Assembly (NCBI GenBank): GCA_026826555.1
Contig: JAKSZT010054000.1
Location: 150,509-214,508 of the forward strand
From: Tolypeutes matacus
Taxonomy: Eukaryota > Chordata > Mammalia > Cingulata > Chlamyphoridae
Length of the DNA stretch: 64,000 bases
Direction of reading: 5' to 3'
In this document: piece after piece, positions 33,807 to 44,624 of the stretch
How the letters are laid out: each line of letters opens with the position of its first letter
Position numbering within the stretch: position 1 is the stretch's first letter
Translations under genes and position numbers: made by a program
Notes under the pieces: model-generated
Told to the model about the DNA's origin: nothing
Databases searched by the model: none
What the model saw: only the letters and a program-made list of their open reading frames with translations

Positions 33807-36394
33807 TAAGTGATGAGTGTGACTGGGTCTTTCAATGAACTTCTTCAGAGTAACCTGGTAGTCAGTTGACAGTTATAAAGTATCAGAATCAAGTATAATC
33901 AAGCATTTTTTGGTTTATTAAAGTTCATTTGTTAAGGTCTTGGCAGTAGGAGTTAGAATTTTTAAAATTTATTTATTACCCATGCTCTTGTGTGTGTTTA
34001 TATATACATATATATACATAATATGTAATTAAATAATGGTATGAATAAGACCTTAGATGGCCATGATTTGTGCATTAATTTTGGTATAATTGATGGTTAA
34101 TTATGAAACTTTATTGTCTGAGGAGATGTAGGTACAATAATTCCTTCTTTGAGGAGATGATCTTGGATTACAGGCCAGAGCACCAAGGGACCTTGTTACA
34201 TGCAATACAGCAAGTTTATTGCCTTGATTGGCAGGGACAATTCCATTTAACATGGAGGCAAGAATTTGTTCTTTCTGCAGGTGATGAGTTTAAAGTACCA
34301 CTAGGGGTAGCTGTTCAATAAGACTTGTTCCAATTGTCAGAATTACTAAGTGGCTGGGGACTGGGTATTTGATATGCAGGAGAACAAGGCCAGGCTCTCC
34401 AGTGCAGGAGCCAAGTGCCCCACAGTAGGATGGCACCCTGGGCCTCATAAGCAAGGATCTGTGACTCTGATGTGAGTCCTACTGATGTCCTACCAATGGC
34501 TCCACCTCATGGACATTTTGAGCCTTGCCAAAAGTTTGACCATTTTTCCCCATTAAATTGACAGGTTGGGACTCCCTGTAAAAGTTTTTTCCACTGTTTA
34601 ATCTCAAAGTGAGGCCTCCTTAGGTTGGAAGATAAGCTCTGAGTCTCTTTTGATTGAATGCTCCTAGAAATATTATAACCATTGCATCAACTCAATCTTT
34701 TTAAGTAACAATTGGCCTCATTAATTGTCTTCCAGTGCATATCTGCTTTGGCAGATATATCCACTACAAAAAGTGTGTCTTTATTTTCTTCTTTATGTTA
34801 TAAATATTTAAGTCAATAAGGAGAGCTTCCTAGTATTTAGTGATACTAGTCAGTTGTTTCATTTTTTTTAAATGAGAATGCCAACTCCAATATAAAATTA
34901 AAGTCTCACATCAATCTGCCCCCTTCTTTCATGTCCCCTTCAGCAAAAAACATTAAAATTGTCTTAAATATCTAATCAAATATGAATTTCAGCCTTTCCA
35001 ATTTGACATTCCACATTGGGGTCTTGCTTGCTGTTACTTGTGGTGATGGGAAACATTTGTGCTTCCTGTAGACTGGACTCACAGGCAACTGTTTCTCTCT
35101 CTAGGGAATCCCAATTGACCTCATGTGGCTCTGGGTTTGTTTTTACCAGCATGATTCTAGTGAGATCATTACTCATTGTTCCAGATGATGAGTTCTGATA
35201 TGCAAGAGCCCTGAGTAGAGCCCATGAACATTTCATTTGAGTCTTACATTTCTCAAGCAACTTAGGAACATACCCTGGTGTCTTATGGGCTGCTAGTATA
35301 ATATGCTTAGGCAAACTTTTTGTTTCACAATAGTTTCTTAGCTACCTCTCACCAGACATTTAGAGCCTCTCTATCCCATATGGTCAGGGAAGAAAGAACA
35401 ACAACATGGAGAAGATAGCAAAATATTCACTGTAGACCCTTGCAGCACCATTGCTTGTGGGGTGCTATTATGCTTCTAGTGGAGGGGGTGTCCACTCAAG
35501 GTAGTAGTGTAAGACCCATACACATGGGTCACAAACTCAGGGGTTGGAGTCTCCCATAGCAGTATCCCAACTGCTGTGGACCAGGTGCTGAGAGGTCTAT
35601 CACACTCCCTTTGTCCCACATACTTTCAGTTCCAACCACCTCACTCATGAGTCACAGCTCTTGAAAAGGGATGCCTATATCCTGTGTTGCAGGCTTCTTC
35701 TGTAGGACCATGACAAGCCCTTCCCTATGTAACCAGTGTTGCTCAGTGATGCAGTACCAGTGTCAACCAATAACAGATTTCCCCTTTTGGGGGAGTACTC
35801 ACAACCACAGAGTCTGCCCTCTTGCCATACTAGGGATGTGAATTAGCAGATCCTGAGGAAAATGTTGATCTATAGTACTGCCAATTTGGGTGGGAAATCT
35901 AGGCATAATCACACAGAGGAAACAGGCAGCAGCAGAGCATAACATGGATATAGGTTGGGAAGCCATGGAACTTTCCCAGTGTTAGCTCTATGAAAGATTT
36001 TATTAGTAAACTAACAGCAGCCCAAAGCCATTATGTCTCATTTCCCATGGTCAAGACCAAAACACTGTACTCTCTGAGGTATTTGTTTCAAATTGGTTAA
36101 GCTGGATCTTAAATTTGGGTTCAAGTGGAGGCCAGTGCAACACAATGGAAAACTGAGTTCATAATGCATGAAAAAAGATATTTGGCTACTCACATGTCCC
36201 AGAGAGAGAGAGGAGAATCATGAGTTACTGCCAGGAAATGCAACCATCTCAGGTGGCTCATGCAGCAAGTTGAGAATTATGGAACAAATGGCTTATACTT
36301 TTATTGGGACCTAGGGTTGGATGTTAATAGGTTTTCCATGGTATTCAAATTTTGATTAGTTTACAGCAAATGAATGAAGTTATTGGGGGTATAC
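33807..36394. other. Intergenic, mostly unassigned
   Basis: No gene I can support. A 112-codon minus-strand frame at 34976-35314 (MPKHIILAAHKTPGYVPK...) matches nothing I recognise. 33965-34030 is an AT/TATATACA-rich patch. 35590-36000 is one copy of a block repeated at 39080-39455. Confidence 0.5.
35590..36000 (+). repeat. Direct repeat block, copy 1
   Basis: Shares many phrases with 39080-39455 in the same order: 'gagtcacag', 'accatgacaag', 'gttgctca.tgatgcagt', 'tagcagatcctgaggaaaa', 'aatgttagctctat'. Either a local duplication or two copies of an old dispersed repeat. Confidence 0.7.
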
Positions 36395-37345
36395 GGTATT
36401 TTTAAAAATATTTATTTTTATTTTTTAACTTTTAAAGATACTTAGTTTATACAAATGTAACATAAAAACTATAGAGGATTTCCATATGTACACACAGTAA
36501 CACAATCTTTCATTAGTGAGGTACATTCATTTCAATTGATGAATACATTTTGGAGTATTGCCACTAAGCATGGATTTAAGTTTACATTGTAGTGTGTACT
36601 TTCTCCCACCTAATTCTGTAGGTTATGGCAAGATTTATAATGGCCTGTATCTGTTGTTGCAATGTCATTCAGGACAAATCCCAAGTTCCAAAAGTGCCCT
36701 GTATTATACCTATTTTTCCCTCTTCCTACTTTTAGAATCTCCAGTGACCACTGCCTCCACATCAATGATATAATTGAATCCATTGCTAGATTCATCATAA
36801 GTCTATAGTAGAATACCAGTAAGGCTACTTTAGTCCATTGTTCATTTCCCAATCCTGAGGATTTGGGGATGGTGATGTACACTCCACCTTGAGTTGAGAG
36901 GGGGCTGTGATCCCATAGGCCAATGGATGGGGCTCTCTTTCTTGCAGTTGTAGCCTTTCTTGGGTCCTTGATATGGTAGTTGTCCATCATCACCTCCATG
37001 TTAGCTGTCTTGGGTGAGACCAATGAATTGGAGGGTAGATGTTGCAGCTCTAATGATATTCAGAGCCCATCTGGCACAAGGACAGCCCACAGATTTCAAT
37101 CTTTTGGCTGTACATCTACCAACTCTAGTAGTAATTATAGGTCCCAATAGAAGGAGCAGAAAAGCCATGTGTTGGGAAACAACAACTGAATCCAGCTCTC
37201 ACTATGGAGACCACAAATTCCAAAGCAGGGCCCACTGGCAAGGCACAAAACTCCTGGCTTTCTGCCCTGACTATAGGGTCTGGATGTCTCCAGAGTGGCA
37301 TAAGGCATTTTGGAGGTTTACCTGATCAATTGGAACAAACTGTGG
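36395..37345 (-). mobile_element. L1 3'UTR fragment, antisense
   Basis: On the minus strand it follows 60130-61050: 'ggagacatccagaccctatag', 'aggtggagtgtacatcaccatcccc', 'cctcaggattggg', 'gtgggagaaagtacacac', ending in the A-rich tail that appears here as 'ttttatttttttaacttttaaag'. A 5'-truncated insertion of the L1 lineage of L1-A and L1-C. Confidence 0.75.
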
Positions 37346-37559
37346 TTATTGGATGACCTGTGTGAGTGGTATCTATGTTGGTCTCAGATGCAGGTCTGGG
37401 CTTTGGGAAAGTTCATGCCCTAGGGCTGGAAAGCTTCTTATTAACTACTTCCCTGGTCAGTATTGAGTCAAGTGGTTTAACCAATGTAAGATGCTGCAGG
37501 GGCACACATGGAAAATTAAGTTATGTAACCTGAATTCCACATGTATGTGTATATCAAAA

Positions 37560-38075
37560 ATTATTGGACAGAGGAATTCAAATCTACATTTTTACACCAA
37601 TGTTAATAGTTGCATTATTTACAATAGCTAAAAGGTGGAAACAGTGCATGTTTCTATCAACAGATAAATGGATAAAGAAAATGTGGTATATACACACAAG
37701 GGGATATATTTCAGTTGTGAGGGATGAAGTTCTAATGAATGCTACAATATGCCTGAACTTTGATAATGATATTCAATTAAATAGGGCAAATATTAAAAGA
37801 AATATTCATGTATATGAAATGTCTAAAATGTGCAAATTCATAGAGAGAGGGAGCAGATTAGGGGTTACCAGTTTTAGGGGCAGTGCTTAATGGAAACAGT
37901 GTTTCTATTTGAAGTGATGAAAATATTTTGGAAACGTTTGTGGTTATTGAGGCACAAAATTTAAAAAATAATTAAGATCACTCAATTGTATACATGAAAG
38001 TATTTAAAGTTGGAAATCAGTTTTGTACATATGTTGCCATAATACTTAAAAATAAATGGAATGATGTATTGCTAC
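37560..38075 (+). mobile_element. Ancient L1 3' end (ORF2 C-terminus and 3'UTR)
   Basis: Encodes a worn version of the ORF2 C-terminus (ALFTIAKRWKQ, STDKWIKKMWYIHT) followed by 3'UTR phrases common to old mammalian L1s ('aaattcatagagagaggga', 'aggggttaccag', 'tttggaaacgtttgtggtt', 'tcaattgtatac'). Diverged well beyond the other L1s here. Confidence 0.75.
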
Positions 38076-38274
38076 TTGCTATAGCATGGATGGACCTTGG
38101 GAACAGTGTACTGTTAAAAGATCCAATCCAAATGGCCACATAGTTATTGATTACTTTAATTTCAAAGTCCAGAATATGGAAACCTATAGGGACAGAAAGT
38201 AGATTGTTCATTGATTAGGGTTAAATGGGAGAAAGAATAATAAGAGAGTGATAACCTGGAAGGTACAGTGATTC

Positions 38275-38625
38275 ATTTTTTTTAACTTTTAAAGCAGTTT
38301 TATTGAGATATAGTCACATAATATACAATCTATACAAAGTGTACAATCAATGGCTTTTATTATAATCACTATGATATGCATTCATCACTACAAAAATTTT
38401 GTAACAATTTCATTACTCCAAAAAGGAAAACTTCCCACTCCTTAGCTGTCACCTCACAATTCCTCTATCATTCCCCAGCCCTACATAGCCACTAATCTAA
38501 TTCCATCCTTGTAAATTGATTTATATTCATATTTTATATAAATGGAATCATATAATGTGTAGTATTTTATTTCTGGTTTCTTTCACTTAGCATGATGTGT
38601 GGTTGTTTTTATTTGTTTGTTTTTT
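38275..38625 (-). mobile_element. Ancient L1 3'UTR fragment, antisense
   Basis: 'cagttttattgagatatagtcacat', 'gtgtacaatcaatggcttttattat', 'aaatggaatcatataatgtg' and 'ggtttctttcacttagcatgatg' are the reverse-strand hallmarks of old L1 3'UTRs. A further scrap ('atacagtatttgtctttttgtgtctggcttgcttc') lies at about 39036. Confidence 0.7.
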
Positions 38626-39079
38626 TGTTGCTTGATATTAAGATCTTGTAACATGAACATACATTTGTTCAGTTTTGAAGAAAACAATCTTATATATGCA
38701 CTATTACCCACATTCATATTTCACATGAGGTTTTACTATGCTCTAAGTGCCATGTTAAATTTTTTACTTTCCTTCTAGTAGCATATATGATCTTAGATTT
38801 TCCCTTTCAACCATGGTCATACCCATATAATAGTATTTCTAGTTAAAAACACTATGTTGTGTTTTCACCTTTTTTATTCATTTCCAAAGGTTAACAAATA
38901 ACCTTTTCACTAATTCTGCACTGGTTACCCCTCAGCTTTCATTTCTCTAACATGATTCTATTTTCTGGTGACCAATATTCTAATTATTAACTTCATGTGT
39001 TTGCACAATATATTTAGTTCATAATAGATTCATCATACAGTATTTGTCTTTTTGTGTCTGGCTTGCTTCCCTCCCTTAG
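38626..39079. other. Unassigned AT-rich stretch
   Basis: No gene. Probably more old L1 3'UTR on the minus strand, but only the last 50 bases are convincing. Confidence 0.35.
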
Positions 39080-39455
39080 TCCCATAAGCTCTCAGTCCCA
39101 TCCACCTCAGTCACAAGTCACAGATCCTGAAAAAGGATGCCTACCCCCTGTATTGTAGGTTTCTACAGCAGGGCCATGACAAGACCTTCCTTATGTAGCC
39201 AATGTTGCTCAATGATGCAGTGTCAATGTCAATCAACAATAGATTTTCCTAGTTGAGGGAATCCTCAAATTCACAGGGTGTTAGCAGATCCTGAGGAAAA
39301 AGTAGATCTATAGGACTGAAATTTTGGGGGTGGGGGAGTCAAGGTGATGAGCAGCAGAGGACACATGGATCAGGCTAAAGTAGCATGGATGTAGGTCAGC
39401 AAGCTTTGGACCCTTCCAGATAATGTTAGCTCTATAAGAGAGCTATTTAGTAAGA
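39080..39455 (+). repeat. Direct repeat block, copy 2
   Basis: Second copy of 35590-36000, slightly shorter and diverged by many substitutions and small gaps. Confidence 0.7.
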
Positions 39456-39892
39456 TGAAAATAACATTGGTGGGAATATCTAACTGTTCTGATATCCTTC
39501 TATGAATTCACACTCCACATGACTCATGAACAAATTTGTAAGAAGGCAACTCAAAATGCCCATCCCTGTGAAGACATTAAAAACAAGCAGACACTGTCAG
39601 AACCAATTTTGTTAAGGAATTTAAATATATATATATATATGTCATCTCTTGGGTAGCCACACAGTTACCATACTCTAAGAGTCATCTTTGATCCTAGGCC
39701 ATATGTGTCTCCCTGATCAGCTCATTCAACACATTTCTGGCTTGAAAGAGGAAATTGGGTTTGGTAATGGTGCACCCCAGAGAGAGGACTGTGTTCTCTG
39801 GGATATCAGCCAATATCCTCCTGCCAAAGTTGCCCCTAAGACTTGGACCTCCCCTCATCCCCCTCTATTTTATAAACATAGTTACCTCCCAA

Positions 39893-39900
39893 ATGCAAAT
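39893..39900 (+). promoter_or_regulatory. IGHV promoter octamer of V4
   Basis: Perfect ATGCAAAT, 108 bp upstream of the V4 leader ATG at 40008, preceded by 'tattttataaac'. Same context as the V1 octamer ('cctccca.atgcaaatt'). Confidence 0.85.
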
Positions 39901-40007
39901 TGCCAAATTGGCAGACAGATGTAACTGTCATCCTCATTTACTTAAATTAAGTTTCCACTCAGGCTTGAAAATATTTTCTAGGCATCATGGACCTCACCCA
40001 AAAGAAC

Positions 40008-40423
40008 ATGAAATTCTTGTGTTTCTTCCTCTTTCTGGTGGCAGCTCCAGATGTGAATGTCTCAGGATTCAGATATGAGGGTAATGGGGATGATGCATCT
40101 GAGCACAGGACTCACTGTGGTTCTCCTTGTCCTCAGGTGTCTTGTCCCAGGTGCAGCTGCAGGAGTCAGGACTTGGCCTGGTAAAGCCCTCACAGACCCT
40201 GTCTTTCACCTGCTCTGTCTCTGGATTCCCTTTAACCAGCTATGCTGTGAGCTGGAAAGGGGCTGGAGTGGTTGGGGGACATATGGAACAATGGAAACAC
40301 AAACTATAACCCAACTCTGAAATCCTGTGTTGGCATCAGCAGATAAACTTCCAAGAATGAAGTTTATTTAAAGCTGAGCAGCCTGACAGCTGAAGACACA
40401 GCCATGTATTACTGTGTGAGAGA
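40008..40423 (+). pseudogene. V4: IGHV4-like variable gene with deletions
   Basis: Leader exon 40008-40052 (MKFLCFFLFLVAAP) has lost one C relative to V1, so splicing at 40053 (GTGAAT, a weaker donor) leaves the V exon out of frame. Exon 2 starts at 40137 and has the canonical Gln codon CAG followed by [16 protein letters not shown] and the first Cys. About 17 bp encoding the middle of FR2 are deleted after SYAVSW, and FR3 is damaged ('cctgtgttggcatcagcagataaac'). FR3 ends with 'gccatgtattactgtgtgaga', keeping the second Cys codon. Unable to encode a V domain, though promoter and RSS are well preserved. Confidence 0.88.
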
Positions 40424-40462
40424 CACAGTGAGAGGAAGTCAGGGTGAGCCCAGACACAAACC
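40424..40462 (+). promoter_or_regulatory. V4 recombination signal sequence (23-RSS)
   Basis: Heptamer CACAGTG (40424-40430), 23 bp spacer, nonamer ACACAAACC (40454-40462). Same heptamer and nonamer as V1. Confidence 0.92.
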
Positions 40463-41439
40463 TACCCTGCAGGGCCCAGGAGGGAGTTGGTTTGCAGTGG
40501 ACTTTCAGGACCACCAGGGGTCCCACAGAGGCCAATTCCAGAGGCAGGTGCATAGAGGGATTGAAGAGGAATTTCCTGGCCTTGCATGAGATTCCCACTT
40601 CTTTCTTCACAAGAATTAACCCCCAGAGAACTGCCATTGCATCTTTTCTAAGAAGAGTTATGATGCGCCCAAGTTTCAAACAACATACAGATTTTTAAAA
40701 AATGCTTTTATGTGCCTGTGTATAGTTCTCCAGCACACCCCACCCCTGCCCTTTGTAATGTATATGACTGAAAGTTTAAACAAAACTTGCTTTCAACCAA
40801 CTTTGATAAGTAATTCTCTTAATTTAAGTAAATCTCCCAAGGGTATCCAGGAAAAATATTCCTCCCTTAGCATTATGGAGTACATATGTCCTCAGGTGGA
40901 AGGAGGAGAAAGAGAAATGTGGCCCTTGTGCTTATTTTAAGTTCCTTATAAAATCTGATGTGCTATTACATGGGATGTTGTAATTATGTTATCCACACAG
41001 AGAACACAGTTTTTCAATATATACATTAGAAGAGGATAACATTATAAGATAAAAATAACAATGTTTGTTTATTTTTAACTTGTCTAAAGTGTATAGTTAA
41101 AACCATCTACATTTCATGTTTTGTTTTGTTTTTTAATTTTCATGGATGTTTCAATCAATCATTTACCTATATATTATTTTCCCCTAAAATATCAAGTATT
41201 TTCCTATAAATAAAATACCAATCTGCAAATATACAATTTTCTATGAAGAAGTCAGGGTCATCAGGAAGAACTTATTTATGCACTTAGTCCTACCAGCAAA
41301 GCCTCAGTCATGTGCAGGCAGAGCTGCTGTTATGGTCTCCCAGGGAGTCCTGTGCCTTTCTGACTTGTGCTTGGACCTCAAGTTCCTGGGCATCCTGGGA
41401 AGAGGGCATGTCCCTCTGCCTCCATGCAGCACCTCTGAC
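40463..41439. other. Intergenic after V4
   Basis: AT-rich in its middle, no gene. 41300-41440 is GC-richer and leads into the clan-II-like relic; I see no leader exon there. Confidence 0.45.
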
Positions 41440-41720
41440 TAGGAAATAATTTTCTCCTTGATGCATCTTGTGTCTAGGGAATGAGAATTCCTGTTATGGA
41501 TGTGAGAGCCCAAGTGCACTTCGTAGGATCCAGCCCAGGAGTTATTTTCCATTGTATTTTCTGAATTCCATTTGCTGGTGAGAGGCTGGGATATTTGGGC
41601 AGGATCGACACTGGGGGGAACATCATCCACAGGACAACCACCTGGACTCATGACAGGCTCATGAGGGAACTAAAAAATGGAAACTTCTGACCCTTGAACC
41701 CCACTGCAAAGTTGGGACAG
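41440..41720 (+). pseudogene. Clan-II-like IGHV relic, second copy
   Basis: Parallels 16660-16960: 'gactaggaaataattttctcc' and 'cttgatgcatcttgtgtctaggg', then 'gcccaagtgcacttc', 'gatccagcccagg', 'ggctgggatatttgggcaggatcgacactgg'. Most of FR1-CDR1 is missing, and no second-Cys region or RSS is recognisable. Unlike V2 it has no IGHV4 leader in front. Confidence 0.5.
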
Positions 41721-41786
41721 GGACACTGTCACCCAAAGGACTAAACTAGACTTATTATTATTCTATTATAGACTTATTATTATTCT

Positions 41787-42185
41787 CAAAATGGAAGAAT
41801 TTTTATCATTGATATAAAGGCAGTGGCCACCAGAGATTCTGAAGGGAGGTAGAAGGAAGAATAAGTGTAACATTGGGGTATTTTGGGGACATTGGAATTG
41901 TTCTGCATGATATTGCAATTACAGATACAGGCCATTATACATTTCATCAAAACCTATAAAATTGTGTGGTGCAAAGTGTAAACCATAATGTAAGCTATAG
42001 ACCATGGTTAGTAGCAATGCTTCAATACGTGTTCATCAATTTTAACAAGTGTACCACACTAATGAAATATGTTGTTAATAGGGGAGAGTGTGGAAGGGGG
42101 AGGGGGTGGGGCATATGGGAATCTCCTATATTTTTGATGTAACACTTATGTAATCTAAAGCTCCTTTAAGAAATAAAATAAGTAA
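41787..42185 (+). mobile_element. Truncated L1 3' end
   Basis: Matches the terminal 400 bp of the long L1 3'UTR ('gcagtggccacc', 'aggccattatac', 'taatgaaatatgttgtt', 'ttatgtaatctaaagctcctttaagaaataaa'). Same 3' end as 21641-22198. An imperfect repeat of 'gacttattattattct' just upstream complicates the search for target duplications. Confidence 0.7.
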
Positions 42186-42199
42186 ATGTTATTATATAT

Positions 42200-43785
42200 A
42201 TAAAATAACACACACTTGTATACATATCTCCAGATTGCAGCATGCTGCATTCAAGGCTGTGTTCCTGAAAAGATAAGATAAAAGGAGACTCCCAGAAATG
42301 ACAGAATCTAAAATAGCCACTGTCCTGGTGGGGCAATGTGCCTGAGGAGGGAATGAGTTGCCCCAGGCATGCAGGTGTGGCATGTCAGGGACAGAAGCAG
42401 AGGGTGTCCCACAGGCTCACTTAGGTGCCTAAATTCTGGATCCCTTGCTGATAACACCAATCACAGTGTTAATAACAGTAAATAGCACTAGTCCCCCAAT
42501 ATGAAATTTAAAAATAAAATTTCTGCTTTGATCCCCATTTTGCCTTGGCAGACTAAATCTCATAAGGGTGAAGTCACATCCTTATGTTCACAGGGATGGA
42601 GGGGATGCAGCTGTGCTCTTCTCTCTGCCACTACTAACTCCTAGGATCTTAGTCTCAATCCCAGGATTCAGTGACACAGACCTCAGGAGGGAGATCCCAG
42701 CTGATGTTCAAGGGCCATATTCTTGGCAAGGAGTTGCCCTCTAGCCATTGTGAGCTTGTCCTTCATCTATAAACCATTCACTCTGCTGCTATATTGACAA
42801 GGATTTGCATATTATTTCCTCTGATGTAGTGGAAACCATTTTCAGTGAGTTGATATTTCTCTGGCATTGACAGAGAAAACAAAAATTGGACTTTTCTGGG
42901 ATCTATTAATGGTTCCATGATTGGATTCCTAAGGCTGTTTTAAAAAAGTAAAAAAAAATTAGATGGCTTAACAAAACCGACATATATTTTCTTGCAGTTC
43001 TGGAGGCTATAAACCTTAAGGATGTAGGAAAGAATCCTTCCCATCCTCTTCCTAGGCACTCATGTTTTGCCTTAAATCACTCAGCTCTAGTTCCTAACTT
43101 AGTAATCCAATGGCATCCTCATAGAGTCTGTCTGTCTGGACCCAATTCTTCCCTTTATAAGGACAGTAGTCTTCTTGGATTAGGGCCAAATCTAATCCAG
43201 TTTAGACCTCCTTTAACAAACAGCATCTTCAAGATGTTTTTTCCAAATATGATCATAGTCACAGGACAGGAACAGCTTCAATATATCTTTTTGGGAGTTA
43301 TAATTCAACCCATAAATCTAATCCAACATATCTGTGAGCTGAAGAACTTCCACAGGCTGTCTGTGTGTGTAGCTCAGAAGAGGGTTTATGTTCCTTAAAG
43401 TTCCTCCTAAAGGAGAGAGTCCTGAGGTGTACCGTGTCCCTGCAGACTCAGCTGTACACAAGGAATAAATATGTTTAGGAACCTATTACGAGTGATACAA
43501 ATAAACTGCAAGAAGGGTTGACATGAACAATTTCAACTCTACAGTAATTGGTGAGTGTGCACTGTATAAAAGCCCTTTGAGATGAAAAAAGTTTCAAGTG
43601 AATCACTTGAATCAAGTGATTCAAACAATATCACATTCTGAATTAGAGCACAAATTGCACTCAATTTGTATGAATTAAGCATGTTTGATACATTTAGCTG
43701 TGACTTGAAAACTTTTGAATATACATCTTCCCAGGGAGGAAGACCTTCATACTCCTCTCCATCTGTGGCAGCCAGTCATAGACCA
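42200..43785. other. Duplicated IGHV intergenic block (unit D)
   Basis: 42200-42910 parallels 4560-5240 of unit A; 42930-43330 is a copy of the ancient dispersed repeat; 43330-43740 parallels 5640-6120. The V promoter region that should follow is replaced or deleted: no octamer and no leader are seen before V5. Confidence 0.6.
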
Positions 43786-44064
43786 TTCTGGAGGCAAGCT
43801 TGAAAAGCCATCATAGATCCTGTGACTCATCTTCATTGTCTCTGGATTCTCCATAACAATCTTTAATTCCAGTTGGTTTTGGATCTGTCAGGTCCTGTGA
43901 GTGGCTGCAGTGGTATTGGGAAATATTTCATAATGGACATGCATGCTATGATACATCACTCTTGACTCAATTCTCCATCTCTAGATACACAACAAAGAAC
44001 CAGTTATCCCTGTAGCTGAGCACTAACTGCCAAGGACCCAACTGTGTATTACTAGGTGGACATA
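43786..44064 (+). pseudogene. V5: IGHV4-like V exon relic without leader
   Basis: 'cttgaaaagcc.tcatagatcctgtgactcatcttcattgtctctggattctcc' follows the V1/V4 FR1 path, but the first-Cys codon region reads 'catcttcattg', so the first Cys is lost. FR2 survives as 'ggatctgtcaggtcctg'. FR3 contains 'aagaaccagttatccctgtagctgagc' with a TAG, and the second Cys codon is gone ('tattactaggtgg'). No leader exon, start or octamer precedes it. The oldest-looking IGHV4-type copy in the window. Confidence 0.75.
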
Positions 44065-44103
44065 CAACAAGAGGAAGTCTGTGTGTGAGCCAAGACACAA
44101 ACC
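44065..44103 (+). promoter_or_regulatory. V5 RSS remnant
   Basis: The heptamer has decayed to something like TACAACA, while the nonamer ACACAAACC (44095-44103) is unchanged. The central CAC of the heptamer is lost, so recombination is unlikely. Confidence 0.6.
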
Positions 44104-44624
44104 TTCACATGCAATGAGAGGGCTGGGTAGCAGAGGGCATTCAGAACACACCAAGGATAGGGCCAGAACCTAGATTCAGGAGTAGGAGCAGGTGGAGGCT
44201 GACAAAGGGTTTCCTATATGGAGTGGGATGTTCCCTCTTCCTCAACCTCCTGAGACCTTCATATATATTTTATTTAAATACTTTTATTAATTAGCTGAGT
44301 GTTGCTTAAAAGCTTTTAATCCTTGGGGATTCCTCACTACATCAATTCTAAGTAATGATATGATGTTTGCAAGTTTCAAATGCAGAAAATTTATTTGCAA
44401 TACTACTGTATGCATTATGTGATATTGTATGCAAGCAGACAAATTCCTTTTCTTAATTTTGTTCTTATGGATTAGATAGGAAGTATGAACAATCTTTAAT
44501 TTAACTGATATTCTGGCACTATCCAGTTAATTCTCTGGAATTAATTCTTTGTCCTGGCTGTGCCCATAAGGGCACATATGTCACCATAAGGCCATATTTA
44601 TTTTTTGTTTTATCTGAATTGAAA
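44104..44624. other. 3' flank of V5
   Basis: Parallels the flanks after V1 and V3 ('ttaaaagcttttaatccttggggatt', 'tgcagaaaatttatttgcaat'). Contains the empty site corresponding to the L1-B insertion near 44620. No gene. Confidence 0.6.

Noticed and set aside
34103..34321. 72-codon plus-strand frame ending in LGVAVQ
   Set aside because: Short, no motif, no conservation visible in this window.
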